In this document: in pieces, positions 34,466 to 42,411 of the stretch
Numbering within the stretch: the first letter of the stretch is position 1
Layout: every line of letters begins with the position of its first letter
Source of the DNA: Nonomuraea purpurea
GTDB taxonomy: Bacteria > Actinomycetota > Actinomycetes > Streptosporangiales > Streptosporangiaceae
Reading direction: 5' to 3'
DNA length: 64,000 nucleotides
Assembly: GCF_042650645.1 (NCBI RefSeq)
Contig: NZ_JBHSBI010000035.1
Location: 1 to 64,000, forward strand
The notes under the pieces: model-generated
Told to the model about the DNA's origin: nothing
What the model saw: only the letters and a program-made list of their open reading frames with translations
Database searches by the model: none
Made by a program: the position numbers and the translations under genes

Positions 34466-35493
34466 TCGCTGTGTGTGTCCACGTCGGCCGCCAGATCCTG
34501 GACCGTGTACGCGTGCGTGTCCCTGGCCATGTACCAGCCTCCGTTGAAGGCCACGCTCCTGCGCTGCCCGTCCGCCGCCCACGCCAGTTCGGCGGGCAGG
34601 ACGGCGAGCGCCTGCGCGAAGGCCGCGTTGAGATCGGCGATGTGCGCCGAGACCCGCTCTACCGCGGCCTGCGTGCTCATGCCGGCGCGTTCGAGGATGA
34701 GCACGGAGTTCGGCTTGCCCTCGTCCTTCTCCCGCTGGAACGTCCTGACATCGTTGGCCAGCCGCAGACACGCCGCGCCGAGATCGGTGACCGGTCCGAT
34801 GACGCGCCAATGGGCGGCGTCGGCGGATTCCGGCCCGCAGATCCCCAGCGCCGCCAACCACCACGTGTGGTAGAGGATCGTGAGCCCGCCGTTGGCCAGG
34901 TACTCCTCGTACGCCGGCCAGGGCCGGCCACCCGTCGCCCAGAGGCGTTCCCTGGCCATGGCGGCGCCCGCGAGTTCGAGCTGTTCCCTCAGGTCCGGCA
35001 CGTACGCGGCGGCGCCGTCGTAACCGCGCAGGCGAGCACACCATGCCTGCCAGGCGTGCAGCACCTGTTCCATCGGCTCCGAAACGCGACTCCCGGACGG
35101 CGCGCCCGCGAGGATGGCCGACAACCGCTGGAACAGTGCGGCGACGTCGCCGGGGGTCGATGCTCCCGCGACGTTGTCGGCGATGTCGTCGACCCCGAAC
35201 AGGATCGCGGTCAGGGAGCCCAGATCGGCGATCTGCTCCCGCCGCGCCCGCGGGAACGTGGCCGCCGCCGACAAACAGCTGAACGCGAGCCGGCTGGCCG
35301 CGCTGTCGCCATCGGCGAACAGGGCGGTGTACGGCCGCAGCAGCCGTGCCGCCTCGGGGACGGCATCGAGCGCGGCCTGCAGAACGGCGCCCCTGTCCGC
35401 CTCGGGCACGCCGGCCATCTGGTGCGATCGTGCAAGCAGCCGGTCCGCGAGGTCGTTGCGGATGCTGAAATACGTCGAGGCGGGGTCACTCAC
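34462..35493 (-). CDS. Class I terpene synthase
   Basis: 343 aa. Aspartate-rich motif D102-D103-x2-D106 (LFGVDDIADN) and the NSE-type Mg site NDVRTFQREKDEG near residue 243, with NSVLILE just after. These are the diphosphate-ionising sites of a class I terpene synthase. Preceded in the pathway by the class II cyclase at 32897-34465, which has no ionisation motif; this enzyme would finish the skeleton. Composition of the set (prenyl synthase, class II, P450, class I) matches cyslabdan/raimonol-type clusters. Confidence 0.88.
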   Translation of the reverse strand: MSDPASTYFSIRNDLADRLLARSHQMAGVPEADRGAVLQAALDAVPEAARLLRPYTALFADGDSAASRLAFSCLSAAATFPRARREQIADLGSLTAILFGVDDIADNVAGASTPGDVAALFQRLSAILAGAPSGSRVSEPMEQVLHAWQAWCARLRGYDGAAAYVPDLREQLELAGAAMARERLWATGGRPWPAYEEYLANGGLTILYHTWWLAALGICGPESADAAHWRVIGPVTDLGAACLRLANDVRTFQREKDEGKPNSVLILERAGMSTQAAVERVSAHIADLNAAFAQALAVLPAELAWAADGQRRSVAFNGGWYMARDTHAYTVQDLAADVDTHSD

Positions 35494-35683
35494 TTGGGAA
35501 GTGTACCGATTGTTGACCTACATTTACCAATAATGTCAAAAATCGGATATATCCTAGCAAACTGATTGATCTTGCTTGAGGCATACTTTGCCGTTGCGCT
35601 AGAGTTCCGTGATCCATACAGTCCGGATCGTCGCACGTCCTGACGGCCGAGACACACGATAAGACATTCACCGGGTGGGTATA

Positions 35684-38068
35684 ATGGGCTTCCGCAATAC
35701 GCGACTGCGGACCAAAGTCACGGCTCTGCTACTCTCCCTCGCGGCGTTGTGGGTCTTCGCGGCGTGGGTCACGCTCCGCGAGGGCGTCAACCTCCTGTGG
35801 GTCACACAGCTCGACACCTATGTCGTCGGCCCCAGCGAGCCGTTGCTCGTCGAACTCCAGAAAGAGCGCCGGGTCTCGGCGGTCAGGTTGAGCGACAGGT
35901 CCACCCGCTTCCGCAAGGACATGGATACCCAGCGTAAGCGAACCGACGCCCTGGTGGCCGAGTTCCGGGAGGCTGCGGGCGCGGGAGTGGTCTCCCTGGC
36001 CCTCGACAACGAGGGTGAGCAACGACTCAACGACGCTCTCAAGCGGCTCAACTCGATCAACGGGATCCGCAAGTCCATCGACGCGGGCCGGATTGACCGG
36101 GTGCAGGCGACGAACGCGTACAGCGACGTCATCAACCCCATCTACGGCCTGTACGGCTCGCTGGCGACCCTTGACGACAAGGACCTCGCCCAGCACGTAC
36201 GCGGCCTGCTCAGCCTGAGCCGCGCCAGAGACGTGCTGACCAGGGAGGACGCGCTGCTGGCCGGCGTGCTGGCCGAGGGCCGCCTCACCTCGGCCGAGCA
36301 GGCGGAGTTCACCCAGGCCGCGGGCGCCTGGCGCATCGTGGCCGACCAGGCGGCGAACGACCTGCCGGCGGACGAGCGGGCCGCGTACGACAACCTGATC
36401 AGGGGTCAGTCGTTCGCCCAGCTCACCGCCATGGAAAAGCAGATCATGGAGCAGGATCCGGGCGCCGTGAACCTGCCCTTCCGCGCCGAGGCGTGGAAGG
36501 CGGCGACCGACCGCGCGCTGACCGACTTCAACACCATGGTCCTCACCGCCGGCGACCGGCTCGTCGACAGGACTGTCCCCGTGGCCGTCAACGTCGTCGT
36601 CCGGCTGGTCCTGGCCGGCGGTCTCGGGCTCATCGCGGTCATCGCCTCGATCATCCTGTCCATCACCACGGCCCGCGCCCTGTTCACCCAGCTCCAGAAG
36701 CTGCGCGACGCCGCACACGAGCTGTCCGACGACCGCCTGCCCGGCGTCGTCGAGCGCATCGGCCGCGGCGAGGAGGTCGACCTGGCCAAGGAGGCGCCGG
36801 CGCTGGACTTCGGTGACGACGAGATCGGGCAGGTGGGTCAGGCGTTCAACACCGTCCAGCACACCGCCATCAGCGTCGCCGCCGAGCAGGCCGAGCTGCG
36901 CCGCAGCATCCGCGACATCCTGCTGAGCCTGGCCCGCAGGACGCAGGGCCTGGTGCACCGGCAGTTGACCGTGCTCGACGTCATGGAGCGGCGCGAGACC
37001 GACCCTGAGGAGCTGAAGGAGCTCTTCCGGCTCGACCACCTCGCCATCCGCATGCGGCGCAACGCCGAGAACCTCATCGTGCTCTCCGGCTCGGCGCCCG
37101 CCCGTACGTGGCGGCGCTCGGTCCCCATGGTGGACGTCGTGCGTGGCGCGCTGGCCGAGGTCGAGGACTACACGCGCGTCACGCTCATGCCGATGGGCGA
37201 CGTCGTGCTCGTCGGCCGGGCCGTCGGTGACGTGATCCACCTGCTCGCCGAGGTGATCGAGAACGCCGTGTCGTTCTCGCCGCCCTACACGAACGTGCAG
37301 GTCAGCGGCCAGCTCGTGGCCAACGGCTACGTGATCGAGATCGAGGACCGGGGTCTGGGCATGAAGCCGGAAGACCTCGACTCCGCCAACCAGCGCATCG
37401 CCGACCCGCCCGAGTTCCGCATCACGGGCACCGCCCGCCTGGGGCTCTACGTGGTCAGCCAGCTCGCCAGGCGCCACGACATCCAGGTGGTGCTCAAGTC
37501 GTCGCCGTACGGCGGGACCACGGTCGTGGTGCTGCTGCCGCAGGAGCTCGTCCAGCTCGACCCCACGCCCGAGCCGCAGGAGAGCGGCGGCACGGAGCGG
37601 CTGCCGCGCAGGGCGACGGCGGTGGCGACCGCGGCGCGGCCTGGCACGGCGGAGAACGTGCGTATGCTCAACGGACAGGAGAACGTGCGCGCCCTCAAGC
37701 CGGCGCGCCAGTCTCCGGTCCCCCCGCAGGGGCCGGCCCCTGCACGCCCCTTGTCGGCCGCCCCCACGCCCGGCTCCACGCCCGTTCCGACCCCGGAACG
37801 ACCACGACAGGAAACGCCAGCGGAAGAACCGGAGCAGCAGCCTGTGGCCGAGTTCACGCCGTCAGGATTGCCGCTTCGAGTGCCTCAGGCCAACCTGGCG
37901 CCAGCGCTGCGGGACGACACGCCCACGCAGCCCGATTTGGAGGAGGACGATGACGAGCGCTCGCCGGAGGAGATCCGCGCGATGATGGGATCTCTGCAGT
38001 CAGGCACCCGTCTTGGCCGTACTGAGGCGGCCAAGATGCTGGATGAGCAGCAGGGAGGTGACACATGA
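35684..38068 (+). CDS. cvnA: Conservon CvnA: sensor kinase-like membrane protein
   Basis: 794 aa from ATG 35684; a GTG 9 bp upstream is an alternative. Membrane helix at residues 10-30, an extracytoplasmic nitrate-sensor-like helical domain (30-300), a second helix near 300-325 and a HAMP-like segment. Then comes an ATPase domain with HLLAEVIENAVSFSPP (N-box) and DRGLGMKPEDLDSANQR, and a Pro-rich tail. No clear phosphoacceptor H-box, as in other conservon kinases. First of four overlapping genes. Confidence 0.9.
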   Translation: MGFRNTRLRTKVTALLLSLAALWVFAAWVTLREGVNLLWVTQLDTYVVGPSEPLLVELQKERRVSAVRLSDRSTRFRKDMDTQRKRTDALVAEFREAAGAGVVSLALDNEGEQRLNDALKRLNSINGIRKSIDAGRIDRVQATNAYSDVINPIYGLYGSLATLDDKDLAQHVRGLLSLSRARDVLTREDALLAGVLAEGRLTSAEQAEFTQAAGAWRIVADQAANDLPADERAAYDNLIRGQSFAQLTAMEKQIMEQDPGAVNLPFRAEAWKAATDRALTDFNTMVLTAGDRLVDRTVPVAVNVVVRLVLAGGLGLIAVIASIILSITTARALFTQLQKLRDAAHELSDDRLPGVVERIGRGEEVDLAKEAPALDFGDDEIGQVGQAFNTVQHTAISVAAEQAELRRSIRDILLSLARRTQGLVHRQLTVLDVMERRETDPEELKELFRLDHLAIRMRRNAENLIVLSGSAPARTWRRSVPMVDVVRGALAEVEDYTRVTLMPMGDVVLVGRAVGDVIHLLAEVIENAVSFSPPYTNVQVSGQLVANGYVIEIEDRGLGMKPEDLDSANQRIADPPEFRITGTARLGLYVVSQLARRHDIQVVLKSSPYGGTTVVVLLPQELVQLDPTPEPQESGGTERLPRRATAVATAARPGTAENVRMLNGQENVRALKPARQSPVPPQGPAPARPLSAAPTPGSTPVPTPERPRQETPAEEPEQQPVAEFTPSGLPLRVPQANLAPALRDDTPTQPDLEEDDDERSPEEIRAMMGSLQSGTRLGRTEAAKMLDEQQGGDT

Positions 38069-38484
38069 GCCCCAGCTCTGGCACCGACCTCAACTGGCTG
38101 CTCGACGACCTTGTCGGCCGGGTGAAGGAGGCCGACCACGCGATCGTGCTGTCGTCCGACGGCCTGCTGATGGCCTCGTCCGCGGGGCTGCAGCGGACCG
38201 ACGGGGAGCACCTGTCGGCCGTGGCGTCCGGGTTGCAGAGCCTGGCCAAGGGCGTCTCGGAGCACATCTCCGGCGGCCCGGTGCGGCAGGTCGTCGTGGA
38301 GTGGCGCAACCAGTTCCTCATCGTGACGAACGCGGGAGAGCGGGCGTGCCTGGCGGTGTTGTGCGCGCAGAACGCCGACATCGGGCTGATCGCCTACGAG
38401 ATGGCGATGATGGTCGCCCGGGTGGGCCAGTACCTCACCTCGGGCGCCCGCAACGCCGAGGCCGCCGCCAGGAGCGACCGGTGA
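38065..38484 (+). CDS. cvnB: Conservon CvnB: roadblock/LC7 protein
   Basis: 139 aa, ATGA overlap with cvnA. A single roadblock/LC7 fold: LNWLLDDLVGRVKEADHAIVLSSDGLLMASS, then VVVEWRNQFLIVTNAGERACLAVLC. Roadblock proteins act as scaffolds or GTPase-activating partners of small G proteins, here CvnD. Ends inside the GTG start of cvnC. Confidence 0.93.
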   Translation: MSPSSGTDLNWLLDDLVGRVKEADHAIVLSSDGLLMASSAGLQRTDGEHLSAVASGLQSLAKGVSEHISGGPVRQVVVEWRNQFLIVTNAGERACLAVLCAQNADIGLIAYEMAMMVARVGQYLTSGARNAEAAARSDR

Positions 38485-38858
38485 GAGGGCCGGACGAGCC
38501 CACGGACGAGCACTGGGTCGATCCTGAGATCGTCCGGCCCTATGTGGTGACCCGTGGCCGTACCCAGCCCGCGCACGGCAAGTTCGACCTGATCTCCATG
38601 GCGCTGGCGATCGGGCCGCCGCCCGGCCCCGACGCCGGGCTCGACCCCGAGCACCTGCGAATCATTCAGCTCTGCCGTGAGCCCAAGTCCGTCGCAGAGA
38701 TCGCCGCATATCTGGACCTGCCGGCCGGCACGATCCGGGTGCTGCTCGGCGACCTGTTCGACCGCGAACTCGTCTCTGCCCAGGAACCACGATCCGAGGT
38801 GGATATGCACGACATGAAGTTGTACAGGGCGGTGCTCGATGGCCTTCGTTCGCTCTGA
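38481..38858 (+). CDS. cvnC: Conservon CvnC: DUF742 protein
   Basis: 125 aa from GTG 38481, overlapping cvnB by 4 bp. DUF742 core: WVDPEIVRPYVVTRGRT, HLRIIQLCREPKSVAEIAAYLDLPAGTIRVLLGDL, which looks like a winged helix. Small, soluble, always third in conservons; the molecular role is not well defined. Overlaps cvnD by 20 bp. Confidence 0.92.
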   Translation: MRGPDEPTDEHWVDPEIVRPYVVTRGRTQPAHGKFDLISMALAIGPPPGPDAGLDPEHLRIIQLCREPKSVAEIAAYLDLPAGTIRVLLGDLFDRELVSAQEPRSEVDMHDMKLYRAVLDGLRSL

Positions 38859-39426
38859 GCGTCGGCGGCTGCCGACGGCGATCAAGATCCTGATCGCGGG
38901 CGGCTTCGGCGCGGGCAAGACGACGATGGTGGGCGCTGTCTCCGAGACCCGGCCGCTGCGGACCGAGGAGGTTCTGACCGACCGCGGCATCGGCGTGGAC
39001 GACATCTCCTCGGTGGAGGCCAAGAACACCACCACCGTGGCGATGGACTTCGGCCGGATCACGCTCGGCTCCGACTACGTCCTGTATCTGTTCGGCACTC
39101 CGGGGCAGGAACGGTTCTGGTTCGTGTGGGACGAGCTGGCCGAAGGCTCGCTCGGGGCGGTCATCCTGGCCGACACCCGCCGACTGGCCGACTGTTTCCC
39201 CTCGGTCGACTACTTCGAACGGCGCGGGACGCCGTTCGTGGTGGCGGTCAACTGCTTCGAGGGCTCGCCCACGTTCCAGCTGGAGGAGGTACGGCTCGCG
39301 CTCCAGCTCAACCCGTCGATCCCCATCATCATGTGCGACGCCCGCAAGCGTGATTCCAGCAAAGAGGTGCTGATCTCGCTCGTCAAGCACTCGGCCCGGC
39401 TCCGGGCCGAACCGGTCGGAAGCTGA
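38839..39426 (+). CDS. cvnD: Conservon CvnD: small GTP-binding protein
   Basis: 195 aa. P-loop GGFGAGKTTMV near residue 25, switch region FGRITLGSDYVLYLFGTPGQERFW (G3, with TPGQE) and NCFEG in place of NKxD as the G4-like motif, as in other CvnD proteins. A Ras-like GTPase thought to act with CvnA-C as a membrane-proximal G-protein-like sensor. Last gene of the conservon, followed at once by a terminator. Confidence 0.93.
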   Translation: MAFVRSERRRLPTAIKILIAGGFGAGKTTMVGAVSETRPLRTEEVLTDRGIGVDDISSVEAKNTTTVAMDFGRITLGSDYVLYLFGTPGQERFWFVWDELAEGSLGAVILADTRRLADCFPSVDYFERRGTPFVVAVNCFEGSPTFQLEEVRLALQLNPSIPIIMCDARKRDSSKEVLISLVKHSARLRAEPVGS

Positions 39427-39432
39427 GTTCCC

Positions 39433-39472
39433 CCGATGGGAGGCGTCCGCGCGACGCCTCCCATCGGCTTTT
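39433..39472 (+). terminator. Rho-independent terminator after conservon
   Basis: Perfect 15-bp stem (CCGATGGGAGGCGTC with its complement), 5-base loop, then CTTTT. It begins 6 bases after the cvnD stop and may serve the convergent membrane protein gene too. Confidence 0.9.
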
Positions 39473-40490
39473 ACCAAGCGCTTCTTCCGACCCGGAGCGC
39501 GGCGACCACCAGCAGGGCGATCGCGGCGACCGTCATGACGGCGTTGCTGGTCAGGTCGAGCGGCAGGCCGGCGGGCGCGATCGACCTCCACGGGAAGGAG
39601 TGCCACGCGTAGGTGAGCACGGCCCCCGCCGCGAGCGCCAGCCGATGCGCCTGCGACCAGCCTTCGCGGCGTGACCAGCGGGACACCAGGACGCCGCTGA
39701 CGGCGAACAGCGCCAGGTAGAGCAGCACGCTCAGCCAGGGCGGGACGGGCAGCGCCCGCGCCAGCCAGGGCGACAGGCCCGTGGGGTCGGTCGCGTAGAG
39801 CAGGACGAAGAACGCGCCGGCCGCCAGCGCGAAGGCGAGCATCGACCACGGGCTGGGGGCACTGCCGGGAAGCCCGGGCGCGCCGCCGCGCAGGCGCAGG
39901 CCGATCGCGATGATGGCGGCGATCACCAGGGCGGCCCCGGCGTACTGCGGCGGGCCGGCGAGGTGGATGCCGCCGATGGCGGCGTAGCCGACGACGAGCA
40001 GGACGAACGCCGCGATGACCCCGGCCAGGACCCGGAACCCTGCCGTGCCCAGCCATGGCGTGGTGCGGCGTGGCCCGGCGAGCGTCTCCATGATCGCGAT
40101 CGGGACGCTGATGCTCCAGACCGTGTGCACGCCCACCATGAACAGCACCCACGGCAGCGCCGTCCCGAGCGCGGGCAGGTAGCCGTAGTCGAGGATGCGG
40201 ACGTCGTACCAGCTCTCATTCCAGAGCGTCTGGGTGACGAACGCCTCCTCGATCATCCCGTACGCCGTGCCGAAAACCATCATGGCGGGCCAGCCGCGCC
40301 CGGTCCGCCGGACGAACTCGCGGATGAGCAGCGCGCCGCCGCCGTACATGATCGTCAGCGGGATCAGCGCCGCGACGTCGGTGATCGGCATGTTGCCCAT
40401 CAGGTACTCGGCGATCAGCGGCGCCAGGAAGCACAGCCCGACGGCCGGAGCGACGCGAGCAGGTAACGAAAGTGTTCTCACCCCCTCCAC
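39471..40490 (-). CDS. Multi-pass membrane protein, function unknown
   Basis: About 339 aa from GTG 40490; GTG 40481 and TTG 40505 are alternatives. Eight to nine hydrophobic segments. A polar stretch FGTAYGMIEEAFVTQTLWN with paired glutamates and RREFVRRTGRGWPAMM-type basic loops. The glutamate pair followed by a distant histidine (YAWHSFPW) faintly resembles CPBP-type membrane proteases but not well enough to assign. Lies between the conservon terminator and the epimerase gene and may follow the latter in one transcript (39-bp gap). Confidence 0.65.
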   Translation of the reverse strand: MEGVRTLSLPARVAPAVGLCFLAPLIAEYLMGNMPITDVAALIPLTIMYGGGALLIREFVRRTGRGWPAMMVFGTAYGMIEEAFVTQTLWNESWYDVRILDYGYLPALGTALPWVLFMVGVHTVWSISVPIAIMETLAGPRRTTPWLGTAGFRVLAGVIAAFVLLVVGYAAIGGIHLAGPPQYAGAALVIAAIIAIGLRLRGGAPGLPGSAPSPWSMLAFALAAGAFFVLLYATDPTGLSPWLARALPVPPWLSVLLYLALFAVSGVLVSRWSRREGWSQAHRLALAAGAVLTYAWHSFPWRSIAPAGLPLDLTSNAVMTVAAIALLVVAALRVGRSAW

Positions 40491-40529
40491 GTAACACCAC
40501 TTCAAGTAAAGTTACAACTGATGTAAATA

Positions 40530-41435
40530 TTATCGTGATGTAAGGTCCTCCGCCGTGGCGAGCCATCCCTCGCGCGCACTCGGGTAGCGCGGGCCCCAGC
40601 CGGACGCCGCGCGGAAACGGGCGTTGCCGACCCGCAGCGAGCGGGTCAGGGAGGTGATGCGGTCGCCGAGCAGCAGGGCGGCCCTGCCGGGCCCGCGCAC
40701 CCACGGCCGGGCACCGGCGGCGCGGGCGAGCGCGGCGGCGAAGGCGCGCTTGGTCAGCGGCTCGTCGTCCACGACGTTGTAGGTGCCGGCGGCGACCCCG
40801 AGCGCGGCGACCACGGCCGTGCCGGCGTCGGCCATGTGGATAGAGGAGACGTAGCCGCCGGGATCGCCGAGGACCATCGTGGCGTGGTGGCGGGCCAGGG
40901 CGAACAGTTCCTCGCTGTGGGCGGCGCCCGGCCCGTAGAACCAGCCGAAGCGCAGCACGACGCCGCACGGGGCCCGGTGGGCGCTGACCTCGGCGGCGAA
41001 GTTGCCCTTGGTCATCGGGTAGCGGTCGACGGGCGCGTCCTCGTCGATCCAGCGCGCGCCCTGGTCGCGGTAGACCATGCTGACCGACTCCTGCACCATC
41101 CGCCCGACGCCGGCGTCGAGCACGGCGTCCGCGACGGCGGCCGAGCCCTCGGCCCGCACCCGGTAGTTGTCGCGCATCGCGCGGACGCTCATGAACTTCG
41201 ACATCGGCGGGATCGCAGTCGCCAGGTTGACCACGGCGTCGTGACCCTCGAACGCCGAGGCCAGCGCCCGACGGTCGAACAGCGACACCATGGCGGGCCG
41301 CGCCCCCTGATCGCCGAGCGCGGCCGCCTTCTCCCGCGTGCGGGCCAGGGCGGTCACCTCGTGACCCGCGCCGAGCAGCGCGGGGACGGCGTGGCGGCCG
41401 ATCGCGCCGGTTCCTCCCGTGACGAACACCTTCAT
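40530..41435 (-). CDS. NAD-dependent epimerase/dehydratase (extended SDR)
   Basis: 301 aa from ATG 41435. N-terminal Rossmann MKVFVTGGTGAIGRHAVPALLGAG; VNLATAIPP; the catalytic tyrosine region has SMVYRDQGARWIDEDAP then YPMTKGNFAAE, where YxxxK reads YPMTK. A sugar-nucleotide epimerase-like or NAD(P)-binding oxidoreductase. Divergent from a TetR gene, with only 22 bp between the two ATGs, all inside a palindrome. Confidence 0.85.
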   Translation of the reverse strand: MKVFVTGGTGAIGRHAVPALLGAGHEVTALARTREKAAALGDQGARPAMVSLFDRRALASAFEGHDAVVNLATAIPPMSKFMSVRAMRDNYRVRAEGSAAVADAVLDAGVGRMVQESVSMVYRDQGARWIDEDAPVDRYPMTKGNFAAEVSAHRAPCGVVLRFGWFYGPGAAHSEELFALARHHATMVLGDPGGYVSSIHMADAGTAVVAALGVAAGTYNVVDDEPLTKRAFAAALARAAGARPWVRGPGRAALLLGDRITSLTRSLRVGNARFRAASGWGPRYPSAREGWLATAEDLTSR

Positions 41436-41460
41436 AGTGAGAGAGTACTCTCTTACTATG
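41433..41460. promoter_or_regulatory. 28-bp near-perfect palindrome containing both divergent start codons
   Basis: CATAGT(g)AGAGAGTACTCTCT(t)ACTATG: one symmetric mismatch pair in 28 bp. The outer CAT and ATG are the start codons of the epimerase and the TetR gene. No room for ribosome sites, so both mRNAs are probably leaderless. The likely TetR operator. Confidence 0.8.
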
Positions 41461-42060
41461 GCGAGATCGACACCGGGTGTCACCCGGCAGCGCCTCCTCG
41501 ACGAGGCCATCAGGCTCTTCTCCACCAAGGGATACGCCGCCACCTCTGTGGCCGACATCCAGGCGGCGTGCGGGCTGACGACGGGGTCCGGAGCGCTTTA
41601 CAAGCACTTCCCCTCCAAGCGGGCGCTGCTGGAGGAGGCCGTACGGCGCAACCTGGAGACGATCGCGGGCCGGGCGGCGGCCGAGACCTCGCCCGGGGAG
41701 AGCGGGCGGCAGGCGCTGGAAGGCATGGCGCGGGTCGTCTGGGAGGTGATCGAGACCGACCGCGACCTCATCCGGATCATGCTGCGCGAGTTCGACGGCT
41801 TCCCCGACCTGTTCGAGCGCATGTGGCAGGGGGTGCTGGCGAGCGTCTACGCGCAGGGGGCGGTGTGGATCCGGGCGCAGCGGGAGCTGGGCCGGGTGCG
41901 GGCCGACGATCCCGAGGCGACGGCGGCCGTGCTGCTGGCCTCGCTCACCTACTACCCGCTCCTGCGGATCATGATCGGCCACACCCCCGGCGACCTCGAT
42001 CCGGAACGGTTCCTGGCGGCCTGGCTCGACAACGCCGCGACCGCGCTCAGGCTGCGGTGA
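41458..42060 (+). CDS. TetR-family transcriptional regulator
   Basis: 200 aa from ATG 41458. HTH in ATSVADIQAACGLTTGSGALYKHFPSKRALLEEAV, then a helical ligand-binding domain. A start 39 bp earlier is open but would run through the palindrome. Almost certainly represses itself and the divergent epimerase by binding the palindrome that holds both start codons. The ligand is unknown. Confidence 0.9.
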   Translation: MARSTPGVTRQRLLDEAIRLFSTKGYAATSVADIQAACGLTTGSGALYKHFPSKRALLEEAVRRNLETIAGRAAAETSPGESGRQALEGMARVVWEVIETDRDLIRIMLREFDGFPDLFERMWQGVLASVYAQGAVWIRAQRELGRVRADDPEATAAVLLASLTYYPLLRIMIGHTPGDLDPERFLAAWLDNAATALRLR

Positions 42061-42066
42061 CGACGC

Positions 42067-42285
42067 GGCCATACCCGTTCCCGCGAACGGCGGCGTCGGA
42101 CTGCTGCAGGGCAACCACGCCGACTGCCTGAAAATCAACGAGGTGCTCAAAGAATATCTGCGCGAGCAGTGGCGGCAGGATTTCCGCAACACGCTGCCCG
42201 CCGCCTACCCGGGCAACCAGAGCGTCGGCGACTTCGAGGGCGTCTTCAAGCCCAGGGACACCGACATGGACATCCTGCACGTTGT
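42067..42285 (+). pseudogene. Coding remnant of an unrecognised gene
   Basis: A stretch with strong GC third-position bias translates without stops as ...LLQGNHADCLKINEVLKEYL and QWRQDFRNTLPAAYPGNQSV then DFEGVFKPRDTDMDIL. It has no start codon with ribosome site and runs into the terminator stem. The bias suggests a decayed gene end. I do not recognise the family. The rest of 42061-42411 holds only the terminator. Confidence 0.35.
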
Positions 42286-42295
42286 GACGCGCCGA

Positions 42296-42329
42296 AAGGG
42301 CCCGGCCTTTGCGAAAAGGCCGGGCCCTT
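42296..42329 (-). terminator. Terminator stem-loop downstream of SSS symporter
   Basis: Perfect 15-bp stem AAGGGCCCGGCCTTT with a GCGA loop. On the minus strand it follows the symporter stop at 42412 by about 80 bp, with a short T-run. Confidence 0.8.
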
Positions 42330-42411
42330 CGTGGCGCCCTGGGGGGGTTAGGGCGCCTATCGGGAGGCAGGCGCCCGGTGGGGGGCGGGCGCGTGCCTTC
42401 GCGGGGGACGG

